Assembly (NCBI RefSeq): GCF_964340395.1 | Contig: NC_135549.1 | Coordinates: 34,081,832-34,145,831 of the forward strand | Direction: 5' to 3' | Length of the DNA: 64,000 nt | From: Glandiceps talaboti | Taxonomy: Eukaryota > Hemichordata > Enteropneusta > Spengelidae | Shown here: positions 32,313-44,470 of the stretch, piece by piece | How the letters are laid out: each line of letters opens with the position of its first letter | How positions within the stretch are numbered: the first letter of the stretch is position 1 | Position numbers and translations under genes: made by a program | Notes under the pieces: model-generated | What the model was told of the DNA's origin: nothing | What the model saw: only the letters and a program-made list of their open reading frames with translations | Databases searched by the model: none

Positions 32313-33500
32313 CCAATGGTTATCTTCAAAGTTGACTCAATCGACGTGTGACTCGTATCTGGAAATAGAAACTTGAATTACTTTCTCAATTTATAAGCAT
32401 AGTTTCGATGAAATTTGATTTTAAAAATGTTTTTATCTTACTGTTTCTTTGACGTTATTTTGTCTACTTAACAGTAACTTGCCATATTGTCTGTAGCACA
32501 TATATACTGTATGCATTATTAACTGTATTATTGCTTAGTTGAAGTAACATGTTTGTTTATAGTAAGGCTAGACACTTAATATCTAATATTTTAAGTGAAA
32601 CTGTCAACACCTGTTTGTTAAAGTTGTAACCCTAGGTGGCAATTTACACTGATTCCTATACCCTAGTGAAATATTTACCATATTGCTAATATACCTGTCA
32701 CATTGTTGAATTGATAGTAGGACGGCCGGAAACAAACCTGCGGGTCCCGCAGACCCGACCATAAAATATCGCGATCTGAGGGATATTCAGGCATCCATTC
32801 TCACTGAGGCCATTTTTTTTTCGAATGCAGTATTAAAAACTCCAGTGATCTGAACTCAATAGGGGACACGGGTTTATTTCGGATATGCACACAGTTCGGA
32901 TTGATGTTCGAAACTGATACTACTTGAACACCATACCGACATGTGCATACACTTCGGCAGGTGTGTCGTACATTGAATACCCTTAAAATGCATGTCTACC
33001 AACTTGATTTTTATGTCAATGAATACTTTAAAAATTTTACAATCATCACAAAACCGATTTTTTACGTCATAGTTGGCCAACCGCACGGAATATGATAGTA
33101 CGATCTAATTCTGCACTGATAAGGGTCGCTGACATGTAAGCTTGGCCTTTGTGTCTTTGAAAATTATTGATGTATCAATATGTATCTCAAGGAAATATAC
33201 TTGTCACATTTATATTGTACTATAAGACGGACAGAGACCAACCACGGGTCCCGCAGACCCGGACATAGCTATCACGATCTGATGATTATTCAGGCTCATT
33301 CACTCTGTATATATTACGCAATGCTATGTGGTAATATTCGTCTCATGAATATTCATCCAAAGTCACTAAACCACCCACGGTTGGGGAGGGTTTGGAATAC
33401 CACGGAAACTGGGGACGGAACCACAAACTTGAAATGGACTTCTTCCCTAACTACTTAGAATCGGATGTTTACCAAAACCTAATCAGTTCTTTCCATTAGC
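32313..33500. other. Intron 4 sequence with a duplicated palindromic block
   Basis: No gene. CGGGTCCCGCAGACCCG, a 6-bp stem with a 5-base loop, occurs at 32741-32757 and 33245-33261. Each is embedded in similar sequence (GGACGG/AGACGG before, ATCRCGATCTGA...ATTCAGGC after), so a short repeat family is present twice. Confidence 0.5.
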
Positions 33501-33504
33501 ATAT

Positions 33505-33672
33505 GGAAGATGTGTAGCACATTTCATTATAATTGAGCCAGTCGTTTTTAAGAAAATGATGACACAGACAGACATACACACATACATACATACATACATA
33601 CATACATACATACATACATACAAACACAGATGGACGGACAGACAGACAGACAGACACAGACACAGACAATAA
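33505..33672 (-). repeat. Head of the CTCCCGTA-type family with (CATA)n(CAGA)n
   Basis: CATTTCATTATAATTGAGCC AGTCGTTTTTAAGAAAATGA TGACACAGACAGACATACAC matches the inverse of the head at 28145-28250. It ends in a CAGA/CACAGA tract. The stem itself is lost. Confidence 0.6.
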
Positions 33673-33759
33673 GGTTTTATCTACTTTGACATTGATTGTT
33701 GGAGGATGACTTTGTCCAATGATTGAAAGTTCATGTGAGAAATCCATTGCCAGTCACCA

Positions 33760-34980
33760 AAATGATATAGAGAGAAATGTCTATGAATGTCCCCAACCTC
33801 CAGGTATGAAATTGATAACAACGTAATATAATTATATAATTATAATATATCCTACTAGACTAGCTGTTGTTTTGAATAGAAAATGTTTCACGTCCTGTCC
33901 TGGACGCTTCTTCAGGCCGACTGATGATCTGATGACAGAGTAAAATTGTCATGTGATGATGAAAACCGTCGAGGAATGTAAATCTAGACCTGCAGATCAA
34001 TAAGTGTTATTTGATTCACACCACCCTCGCCCTCCAAATATATATACGGACATTTAAATTGCTCTAATAACCTTCATGGAACCAGAGATAGTCATTAATT
34101 TGAGCATCTTTGAGCATTTTTCAAAGTGATGATCTGGTTACTATGACAACAGATAAAAGTCGCCCGGCTTTTTTGGGCAAGACCACCTCAAATCTTCATA
34201 AAATATAGATTCTGAACTTTCAGAAAAGGTATGGGGAATTTGTCCCCAAAAATGGTACAAACAATCACTCCTGGAGTATTATTCAAAATTTTCAAAACAA
34301 TATTGCCCTCAACTACTGCTAATTTAAAAAAAGGGTGACAACCAACAAAAACGATATTGCTTGATGGTGGGATTGTTAATTTCTTTACATTATATGCTTC
34401 ATTAACAGTTTTTAAATTTGGTAAATAGTCAATATCTTAATGTATGTTTCAAACAAATAATTTTGAATGCCACATCAAAAGAATAAAGAGTGTGCTTATA
34501 TATTTGGAGCAGGAGACTCACGTGATCAGCTTCAAAAGCTGGTGCTAAACCGAGTGTTAGACTTTTCCCATTAAAATCATGTCGAGCTGTACAACATTAA
34601 TACATATACAATTACTGAAAATAAAATAAATCTAATAATTAACAATTTTATTTCATTTAATAATTTAATTCAAATGCAAATCTACCGCCGGTCATCTTTG
34701 AAGTAATACCTAGTGAATTATAGTATTGTTTAGCACATAAATACTTTGAGCTTGGGCTTGGATCCCAGAAAAGGCACATTGTATCCAGCACTTCTTTATG
34801 GCCTCTGTTCTATTTTTGTAAAGTCTTGTATATACGCACTTCTGTAATTGACACTAGTACCTCTCTACACTAGTATTTCGAATGATCGCGGTTTCATAGC
34901 GTTATTTGTATTGAATCCTTCAAACGAAATGCGGGTACAGCCTTGGGCCAGAAAATATAAAAACCCTGTTCAACGGGCGA
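33760..34980. other. Intron 4 sequence, no gene recognised
   Basis: I found no coding motifs, arrays or paired repeats between the microsatellite and the dispersed repeat at 35.0 kb. Confidence 0.4.
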
Positions 34981-34984
34981 GACC

Positions 34985-35720
34985 TACCCATAATTTTGCC
35001 ATTTCAATTTTCTGGTGATGGGCAATATATCCTCATGTATGTCAGTAAAATGAAAAATTTGTTTCAAAATTGAGGGGATTTCTTATATTTTCTAAAATAA
35101 TACATGTGCCATTTGAGTCAATTAAAAATTATACAATATCTTCTACAATGGTTTACCTGGCTGTGACGATGCATACATGAGTGAATTGATTAAGTTGTTG
35201 CATATATAACTTGCACAAAAGGAATGAGCAAATCTTTACTGCCATGGAAAGGGTGCTGAGCAGTCATTGGGCCATGACAATTCTGATACCCTGAAAGTCT
35301 TGAAATGTTTTGATATTTATTTGTGATTTTTGGAACCAAATTAAACTTCAGAGGAAGTCATTTACTAAGTGCACACCCGCAAAATATATTTCAGGTTTGC
35401 AAAAACAACATACACTTAATAGACAGATAATATGTACTGCATAGTATAACTGTCTCATTTCTGGTATTTTAATACCTTATGCAAGCATTGTAAGACTTTA
35501 TATTTTATGCCTTTAAATGGTCCCCTACATTGTCTTATTTTCAAAAACGTTTCATCTTTGGAAGTGTCTCCTTCCAATCAGTAGCAATCATGGCGATAAT
35601 TGTCTTTCTCCCAAAACAAGATTGAGGGTGGATGGCTAATTACCGCCCTGTATAGGTTGGAGTTCATTATGCATGTGAAATCCACATCCTTTGTTGAGTA
35701 ATCTCGTTTTGACTGTTACT
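34985..35720 (+). repeat. Dispersed ~735-bp repeat, copy 1
   Basis: CTACCCATAATTTTGCC, TGGTGATGGGCAATATATCC, TCAGTAAAATG, ATGGTTTACCTGGCTGTGAC, CAAATTAAACTTCAGAGGAA and TGTCTCCTTCCAATCAGTAG all recur in the same order and orientation at about 49395-50175. Non-coding; it has no visible terminal repeats. Confidence 0.7.
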
Positions 35721-35884
35721 ATTACAGTGGTTGGTTAAATAATGAATAAGCACAATATGCTTGTTGTGCCCACCAATAAAGTCAAATATTATTATTTTTA
35801 AATACTAAATAGTGTCCAGTATGGCAAAATATTCGCAAAAAACCCAGAATCAGTGTTCGGCTAATAAATGGTAGTATGACCACA

Positions 35885-36579
<695 letters not shown>

Positions 36580-36589
36580 TGACATAAAA

Positions 36590-37470
36590 TCCGTAATTTT
36601 TGGTTATTTATTATAAATGGGTTTCATCTATATGTCGCCTGTCTGTAATACATGCAATATCCAATTCCATTCAAACTTGTGCAACGGTGACATTGTGTGG
36701 GATATTTTCGTGTCAATTTGTTTGGCAAAATATGCAAATTCGATAGATTGGAGGATATATTAGTAGTTGAAATTCAATATTATTACATACCTCAAAGACT
36801 GTTGTACATAGAGACCCATTCAAAAGCCTACCTCCATGCCATACCATGAATATAATCAATCTACAATCTTTCTTTTAAGACCTTATTGACCTTTGACCTT
36901 AAACTTTTTTCATTTTGAATCAATTATAAAAATTAAGTTCATGTATATAACTAGACGAGCGTTGTGCGTTTTGTGTGAATCATTCTTATTTTAAATATCA
37001 ATGTACTGATATTACAAACAAACAGCAGAAGTATATTTGCGTGATGTTTATGTCACCATAGTATTTGTAGGATTCGATGCTGTTAAGTATGACTTCCAAT
37101 TGCTAAAATGAATCGATTTTGCTTAGTTGATGAACAGGTCCTAGTGCTTGGGATCATGCCATGCTCATTCACAAGCACAAACAAGGCCAATTTTTCCAAT
37201 ATATTCTGAGGTAAACGCATGTGTCCTATTCTGGATAAGTCATGAGACCAAGCTTTTTAGTGCCTCTAAGGGGGTCTATTACAATGTCTGTCTGCATGTG
37301 TCTGTCTGTCTGTAATACATTATTTCCCTGACATGCAACACCCAATTTCATTCACACCTGGTACAAAGGTAACATATCATAAAGCATATCACTTATACTT
37401 GTGACATATGCAAATTTGACCGAATGACGGCCACATTTGTAGCTCATATTCAATATTTTCTGCATAAATC
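36590..37470 (+). repeat. Two partial copies of the 16060-18330 repeat family
   Basis: CTGTCTGTAATACATGCAAT...AATATGCAAATTCGATAGAT (36635-36745) and CTCTAAGGGGGTCTATTACA, (CTGT)n, ACATATGCAAATTTGACCGA ATGACGGCCACATTTGTAGC (37266-37445) match the head and middle of that family. Unassigned AT-rich sequence lies between. Confidence 0.5.
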
Positions 37471-37521
37471 GAAAAAAGGAAACTCACTCTTCTGTGTTAC
37501 TCTTAAGAGTATATTTGTACA

Positions 37522-37740
37522 CTAAAAGGAGGAAATGCATAAATATTTCCATATAGACCATTTTAAGTTAAATCCATCAACGACAAAAGGCAGAGGATCG
37601 GACTGCCAGTAAACATACTTGTTGCATTGATAATTTTGTCTAGAGGCAAATAAGTCTATCTCTGGGTTACCCAATATACGTGTTACATCCATAAAAAGTT
37701 TGTTATTTAGCATCCACTCAGTGTCCCTGTTACTGCAGTA
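37522..37740 (-). pseudogene. DIRS-like retrotransposon fragment
   Basis: The minus-strand frame reads DTEWMLNNKLFMDVTRILG, NPEIDLFASRQNYQCNKYV, SDPLPFVVDGFNLKW. IDLFASR.N.Q...Y..W..DP....VDAF...W is the hallmark of the RNase H-proximal region of DIRS and Ngaro retrotransposons. About 70 codons survive, open but isolated. No split direct repeats or tyrosine recombinase were seen nearby. Confidence 0.65.
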
Positions 37741-37979
37741 GTATTATCAATAAGAAGCATAATATGCACGTTTGGAGGATGACAAACGCTGCCTTCAGCT
37801 CCAAATGATTGATATAGTCTGACTCTTTAGAGTCTGACCATTCCCCACTTGTTGTCTGGTCACTCATCACTCCATCTCACCATTTTTTCGAAGCATCTGA
37901 TTTTAAGATGAGGTCTGGGTTACCGAGGGATACCACATTATGGGCAGATTCAATATGTTGCATCGTTTTGTGCTGATTT

Positions 37980-38110
37980 CATAATCTGAGGTATTGTGTG
38001 CATGCAGACTTGACAATGTCTCAGACCACTATAGAAACAGACTGGGAACGCCTATTGTATTAGGTTGAATGGGGCTCTTAAAATGATCCCTCTCCCGACT
38101 GTCTTTTGCT
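37980..38110 (+). repeat. ~115-bp segment repeated at 42275-42390
   Basis: GTGTGCATGCAGACTTGACA ATGTCTCAGACCACTATAGA AACAGACTGG.AACGCCTATTGTATT is shared in direct orientation with 42277-42365. It looks like flanking sequence of the 28-bp satellite. Confidence 0.75.
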
Positions 38111-38600
38111 CGAAGAGTTTCTATCGCAAAAGGTCAAAGGTTAGTTAGTGTAGTCTATGACCGGAAACGAAGACCGTCACTCAGTCAGAATCAAAATAAC
38201 TGCAGTTTCAGATGTGTTATACTCTGTTGAAATTGCTTGTTCCTAGCAACCTTTATTTATGAATATATAATAAGTGATTTTTACAGGATTTTGAAACGTG
38301 AATTCAAATATTGAGAGATTATTGGGTTTCTTCGTCGGGTAAGTCAGAACGTGAATTATCGAATCGCCCATTGCTACACCATAGTATATATTATATGTTA
38401 CTTTTTGCTGAAAGTTCTTTTGAAATGGATATTACTGTAGGCCAAGGATTATAATAAACTACACTTCGACTTCATTACCCTTGCTTGTAGCCAGCGCCCG
38501 TTATTTTTTTTTTACTTTGCCGCTTGATCTGTCATGCATCTTCGACCATATGTCGATATGGTTGTCCTTGTTCTCGGAGTCATAAAAGTCGCAATATGTC
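38111..38600. other. Intron 5 sequence, no gene recognised
   Basis: Nothing identifiable before the first satellite block. Confidence 0.4.
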
Positions 38601-38610
38601 CAGCTATCCA

Positions 38611-38790
38611 ATTCTGTGTAGAATTGACAATCTACACCCTACTACGCAGACTAGACAATATATCCTACTCTGTGCAAACTTGACAATCTATACTACCTCT
38701 TTGTAGACTTGACAATCTATACTACCTCTATGTATACCTGACAATCTATACTACCGCTGTGTAGACTTGACAATCTATACTAGTTTGGGT
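38611..38790. repeat. GACTTGACAATCTATACT satellite, block 1
   Basis: Six or so units of 28-33 bp sharing GTAGACTTGACAATCTATAC with a variable C/T/G-rich joiner of about 8 bases. Confidence 0.85.
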
Positions 38791-38985
38791 TGTCTTGACA
38801 ATACGGTTATTAGCCTGATGATTGCAACAAGCGTGAAACTCTGAGGAACGACTCATTACATCCTAATTCTTTTGAATTAAGTCTATAATGCTCTGCTACT
38901 AATATTTGCATCGATCACTGTTCTCTCCAGTATATATCTGTGTGTGTATACGGTATATATACATGTACATGCATGGATATATAAT

Positions 38986-38989
<4 letters not shown>

Positions 38990-39033
<44 letters not shown>
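38990..39033. repeat. (CA)n microsatellite
   Basis: About 21 CA units. Confidence 0.95.
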
Positions 39034-39035
<2 letters not shown>

Positions 39036-39267
39036 CAATCCAAAAGCAGGACTATACAATGTACAGTAACATTGATGTGTGGACCTGCAATCCCAAACAG
39101 TTTCAGCGTAGGTCATAGAAGTGCTTCATGCATTAGTAGAAACATAGCAAAGGTAATACAGTAGATGTCCTAGAATACAATATATAGTAACATTGATAGT
39201 TTATAGACATTGTCCCATGGGACACACTGACAGGACGAACGGTGCCCTCACAGTTAATTGTACAAAG

Positions 39268-39700
39268 GACTATTACGTAGACTTGACAATCTATATTATT
39301 CTTTGCAAACTAACAATCTATACTACTCTATGTACACTGACAATCTATACTATACTATGTAGACTGACAATCTATTATATTCTTTAGACCTGACAATCTA
39401 CTACTATTCTATATAGACTTGACAATCTAAACCATTCTGTGTAGTCCTCGCAAGCTGTACTATTCTGCTTCGACTTGATAATCTTTACTATTGTGTAGAC
39501 CTGACAATCTATATTATTCCGTGTCGATGTGGAATTCTATATTATTCTGTGTAGAATTGACAATCTATATTATTCCGCGAAGACGTGGCATTCTATATTA
39601 TTCTGTGTAGATTTGACAATCTATAATATTCGTTGCAAACTTTACAATCAATATTATTCTTGTTGACTTGACAAGACGTGCTATTCTGTGTAGATTTGAA
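39268..39700. repeat. GACTTGACAATCTATACT satellite, block 2
   Basis: About fifteen diverged 27-30-bp units, several reading GACGTGGCATTCTATATTAT instead of the consensus. Confidence 0.8.
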
Positions 39701-40365
39701 ACCTAGTTGGGCGACTCTTCTATATTCTTGCAACATTTACTAACTGCATTCATTTCTTGATTTGTAAATCATACTAACCTTCTGGGGTTTTTTTAAAGAC
39801 AAACATTGATGTGTTGTCAAAGCAAGTACTGTGGAATATTACAAAATGTGATTTTTACTGACTGTGTCTGACAAATTTATTGATTACTGAAAGCCTTATA
39901 ACTACAAATTAGAATGAATGACAACTCTGTTTAGGACATGTCCATTTGTAATATGAACAGGGGATATCAAATTGCGTACTAAAACGTATGGTCGTATCCT
40001 CAGTAAAAGTTTGACGTAGTAATTTTCTATCGTATCCTCAGGAAATGTTTGACATATAAAAATCAATTAAAACTTTCAATCTTCTGAGTTGTTTGGCTTG
40101 ATGATTGGCAGTCTTTGAAATGATTAAAAGCAATTTACTTGTTACTAGCCAACTATACGAAACATTAACTTCCGCTTAACTGTGCATACAGGCAGTTTAC
40201 AATCAACTAAATTTAAGCTATTTCTGTATCTGGAGCATGTGACAATTCACCCGCCAATCCTGGCTGATTCATCTTACAATTAATCAGGCAATCAGACATC
40301 GATATTATTGTTATGATTTTGCGAGTTGAGCAACATTGTTTGTTGTTTACCAATCACTTTTAGCC
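39701..40365. other. Intron 5 sequence, no gene recognised
   Basis: Plain AT-rich sequence. The doublet GTCGTATCCTCAGTAAAAGT / ATCGTATCCTCAGGAAATGT at about 39990-40050 is a weak ~55-bp direct repeat. Confidence 0.4.
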
Positions 40366-40371
40366 ATTAGA

Positions 40372-40515
40372 ATATGTGCACCAAATTCCGTTTGAACTGA
40401 GCCAGCCACTTTTGAGAAAACGATGACATACATACATACATACATACATACATTAGACAGACAGACAGGCAGACACACACACACACACACACACACACAC
40501 GCGCGCGCGCGCATT
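40372..40515 (-). repeat. Head of the CTCCCGTA-type family with CATA/CA/CG tract
   Basis: CAAATTCCGTTTGAACTGAG CCAGCCACTTTTGAGAAAAC GATGACATA leads into (CATA)n, (CAGA)n, (CA)n and (CG)n up to about 40512. The sequence matches the inverted heads at 21187 and 33505. Confidence 0.65.
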
Positions 40516-40544
40516 TGTTTCCGATCTTCTGATCACAAACTGGT

Positions 40545-41700
40545 CCTAAGTTATTTTCCCCAAAACTACAACGACTCATAAAAGAAATCACATCGTCCAC
40601 TTGCTAAAACTTCAATTGAACACTTGTTGAAAGATCTTTGCAGCATTACAGAATTCTCTGATCCACTGTCTAATCTCAGTGGTGCAGTTTATACTTGTAG
40701 TACCAAACTTAGTGAACTTCTTAACAAACATGCACCATTCAAAATCATGTTCTTACTGTTAGATCGGACTGTACATTGTATACACCGGATATTGCAGTTG
40801 CCAAGAAAAATAGACGCTGTGCTGGCGTAAGTCAAAACCCGAAATTCACCGACAAATCTATCGTGAATCTAGCATAAATATCAACTTCCCGATTCGTAAC
40901 GCCAAAGTGATCTACTACAAAGATCTCATTGAAAAGAATGTGCATAACCAAAAGTCTCTCTTCGAAATAGTGTCATCAATTTCATCATCATCAAATGACA
41001 ATTTGCTTCCGTCTCACACATCTGAACTGGAATTAAGTAACCGTTTAAGTCACTTTTTAGACAACATTACAGTACCAAAACGGCGCTTTTCCTTGTACAT
41101 AACGATATTCTGACTAAACTCGATTCCGGACAAATTGTTCCCCTTGTTCTACCGGACTTGCCTGCCTGCAACCTTTGATAACATCGATCATGAAATACTT
41201 TTACAGCTTTTATCAAGTCTTGCTATCAAAGGCAGTCCTCTTAAATGACTTCGTTCATACCTCACAGACATATTTCAGTCAGTTTCAGTTAATGATAAAA
41301 TTTCACAGGCTCAATTGCCACGGTTTGGAGTACCTCATCAGGGCTCTGTTCTATGGTGTGGAGTACCTCAGGGCTCTGTTCTAGGATCTCTACAATTTTG
41401 AGTACCTCAGGGCTCTGTTCTAGGATCACTACTGATTGAAGTACCTCATCAGGGCTCGATTGTAGGACCTCTATTGTTTCGAGTACCTCAGGGCTCTGTT
41501 GTAGGACCTCTCGTGTTTGGAGTACCTCATCAGGGCTCTGTTCTAGGACCTCTAGTGCTTAGATTACCTCGTGGCTCTGTTCTAGGTCCTCTACGGTTTG
41601 GAATACCTCAAGACTCTATTCTAGGACCTCTACAGTCTGGAGTACCTCAAGGCTCTGTTCTAGAACCTCTACGGTTTATGAAACCATTGGCAGTCAGTTC
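40545..41700 (+). pseudogene. LINE reverse transcriptase remnant with internally amplified motif
   Basis: Plus-strand frames give the endonuclease-RT linker (DLCSITEFSDPLSNL, LNKHAPFK), the RT N-terminal region (YYKDLIEKNVHNQKSLFEIV, LSNRLSHF), then after a deletion DNIDHEILLQLLSSLAIKG and the DIFQSVSVNDK block. At 41330-41680 the VPQGSVLGPL motif, which normally occurs once just before the catalytic YADD, occurs nine times in tandem. No YADD follows; the sequence runs into unrelated DNA. Stops and frame changes earlier make the whole inactive. It belongs to the CR1/L2 group like the element at 4-7.7 kb. Confidence 0.75.
41330..41680 (+). repeat. 39-bp in-frame tandem repeat of a reverse-transcriptase motif, nine units
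   Basis: Unit starts: 41330, 41363, 41402, 41441, 41483, 41522, 41564, 41603 and 41642. Lengths are 33, 39, 39, 42, 39, 42, 39, 39 and 39 bases, all multiples of three. The 42-base units and the first unit carry an extra CAT codon (VPHQGS in place of VPQGS). Each unit encodes a version of VPQGSVLGPLxFG. One TGA interrupts the second unit; the last six units form an uninterrupted frame (41474-41713). Confidence 0.95.
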
Positions 41701-41784
41701 ACACCTCAAGTAAGGTATCTTTTCATATGGAAATTATTTCCAACCTACAGCGTTTGTGCTGGGGAATCTTGGCATGCTTTACTA

Positions 41785-42300
41785 TTGTGTTCAGACATCA
41801 CAATCTATACTATTCTATTCAGACACCACAAGCTATACAATTCTGTTCAGGCATCATAATCTATGCTATTCTGTGCAGACGTGACACTCTATACTATTCT
41901 GTGTACACTTGACAATCTCTCAACTATTCTGTATAGACTTGGCAATCTATACTAATATGTGAACACTTGAAAATCTATACTATTCTATGCAGACTTGACA
42001 ATCTATACTCTTCTATGTCGATTTGACAAGCTATACTATTCTGTGTAGATTATGTGAAGACTCGACAATCTTTACTATCCTGTGCAGACTTGACTATCGA
42101 TAATATTTTGTATAGATTTGCTAATCTACAGTATTCTATGTAGCCTAGACAATCTATAATATTCTATGTAGCCTAGACAATCTATACTATTCTATGTAGA
42201 CTTGATAATCTATACTATTGTGTGTAGACTAGACAATTTATACTACTGTGTGTAGATTTCATAAAAATCTATAGTATTGTGTGCATGCAGACTTGACAAT
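41785..42300. repeat. GACTTGACAATCTATACT satellite, block 3
   Basis: About eighteen diverged units; the first few read CAGACATCACAATCTATACT. The block joins at 42277 the 115-bp segment also found at 37980. Confidence 0.85.
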
Positions 42301-42419
42301 GTCTCAGACCACTATAGAAACAGACTGGAAACGCCTATTGTATTGGGTGAGAATGGGGCTCTAAATCTCTCTCCCGACTGTCACGCTCACCCTTCAAGCA
42401 TGCCTTCTAGGACACACAT

Positions 42420-42790
42420 AAACCTCCAACATAGATATTTTATTTGTTCACTGGAGTCTACTGAATGAGAAACAAAATGTTAACAGTGAACATTTTGCGA
42501 TGCACTACTACCATCGATTTTGAATTACATGCCAATCATAGAATGGCATCAAAAGGTTGAGGGTAGGGGTAACATATTGTCTTCCATACGACACAAGCAA
42601 ACAATGACTTTATTATCCATTATATATTTGCAAAGCTGAGGAAATTGTCTTTCGAACGATTGAGTGTTTGCCATATATATGCCAAGAAATAATTTATTGA
42701 AGGCTTTAAATCGCAAAATGACATAACTTTCCTTTTTTTAAAAAAAAATAACGTGATCTGATATACATAATGGGTGGGTTTTTTATTCGG
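42420..42790. repeat. Dispersed repeat, also at 47720-48120
   Basis: CACTGGAGTCTACTGAATGA GAAACAAAATGTTAACAGTG and GGTTGAGGGTAGGGGTAACA...TGTCTTCCATACGA are shared in direct orientation with 47755-47905. Similarity continues through ATATGCCAAGAAATAA and TAACRTGATCTGATACA. Confidence 0.7.
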
Positions 42791-42809
42791 TTGAATGAGC
42801 TGAACGAGA

Positions 42810-43860
42810 AAAAGCAGGTTAACATTGAATATTTGAGTGTTATTAATGATTTTCCTCCATTAAAACCAATATAAGCTATAAGTTTGGAATTCCAACAGCA
42901 GGGGGTAGGGGTAAACTATCGTCTTCTGTGCTTTTTATTCAGCATCTTAGGAGCACACTAGTACATTTTTTTCTGATTGCTAGAGCATAGGTCTTTACAG
43001 GAAATATACTTCCTTTGAATAAATAGCTTGTAATGTTGGCATACATGCCAAAGATGTCCGATCTAAGGAACACATCCAAAGATTGCTGAAGGTAAATGGA
43101 TATGGGTAAGATGTCTTCTTATGCGCTTAGTACAAAACACCTACATATCTAATCAATACAGTAATATGGTTTTGCGATTGTTAGAATGTTTAATAACAAA
43201 TAAAGCTGAGCGTAGTTTGAATATCTAGCACATTGTGTGAAAATAAATGCCTCTGGAGGCTTTAGGTTGCCGGTTTCTGATACATCAATAATCTTACTGC
43301 AAAATGACAGAAACTTTCCATTCTTTGTTAAATAACATGATCTGGTACACATAAGGGGTGTTTTTTTATTCAGTTGATTCAGCTCAACAAGAAAAGGTAG
43401 GTTAACAATGATATCATACGAATACCTTTTTCTGAATGCCAGAAAATATGTCTTTACAGAAATATGTTTTCTTTGAATATATAGCTTGTAAATGTACTGT
43501 TATGATACATGACAATTAAATAAATATACCAAATTTCTGGTAGGAGGTGAACAGGATAGAGGTATGACGTCTTCCTATGTGCTTAGTACACAACACCTAA
43601 TCAATACAGTAATGTGGTATTGCGATTGTTAGATTATGTCAACGTTGCAAGCTATTTATTCAAAGAAAGTATATTTCCTTTAAAAGACATGTTCTAACAA
43701 TCAGACAAAATGTATCTATATGCTCCTAAGATGCTGAATAAAACGCACCCCTACCACCAACTGTCGACATTTCAAAGTGATAGCTTATTATGGTTTTAAT
43801 GGGGGAAAATCATTGAAAACCCTCATGTTAACCTACCTTTTCGACATTTGTAATATTATT
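42810..43860. repeat. Inverted repeat, ~225-bp arms
   Basis: Arm 42810-43035 (GGTTAACATTGAATA, ATTTTCCTCCATTAAAACCA, TTATTCAGCATCTTAGGAGC) is complemented at 43640-43850. Between the arms is a ~420-bp direct duplication (TCAATACAGTAATATGGTTT at 43154 and TCAATACAGTAATGTGGTAT at 43602). The block lies between satellite blocks 3 and 4. Confidence 0.6.
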
Positions 43861-44470
43861 CTGTATAGCTTCTACAATCTATACTATCTAATCTATACTA
43901 ATCTGTGCACCCTTATCTATACTATTATCGACAGCTTTACTATTTAATGTAGATTTGACAATCTACACTTTTCTCTGAGAACTTGACAATCTATACTCTT
44001 CTGTGTAGACTTGACAATCTATAATATTCTGTATAGACTTGACAATCTATACTACCTCTGTGTAGACTTGACAATCTATAATATTCTGTATAGACTTGAC
44101 AATCTATACTACCTCTGTGTAGACTTGACAATCTATACTCTTCTGTATAGAATTGACAATCTCTACTAATACGCGTACGTGTAGACTTGACAATCTATAC
44201 TAATATGTGTAGACTTGACAATCTATACTAATACGTGTAGACTTGACAATCTATACTACCTCTGAGTAGACTTGACAATCTATACTAATGTGTGTAGACT
44301 TGACATGCTATACTCTTCTGTATAGAATTGACAATCTCGACTATGTGTAGACTTGACAATCTATACTATTATGTGTAGAATGTGCAATCTCTATTAATAT
44401 GTGCAGACTTAACAATCTATACTAATATATGTACACTGACAATCTATACTACTGTGTGTAGATTTGAAGT
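43855..44470. repeat. GACTTGACAATCTATACT satellite, block 4
   Basis: The most regular block, with about twenty units of 28-29 bp between 43960 and 44470. Joiners alternate CTGTGTA and CTGTATA, and the 57-bp pair (ATAATATTCTGTATA / ATACTACCTCTGTGTA) is itself repeated, so a higher-order dimer exists. Confidence 0.9.

Noticed and set aside
43855-44470. CRISPR-like regular spacing of a conserved repeat
   Set aside because: Joiners are only about 8-10 bases and themselves repeated, and the DNA is animal intron. It is an ordinary tandem satellite.
38611-44470. TTGACA and TATACT inside each satellite unit resemble bacterial -35 and -10 boxes
   Set aside because: Spacing is about 6 bases, not about 17, and the host is a eukaryote. 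The match is coincidence multiplied by the repeat.
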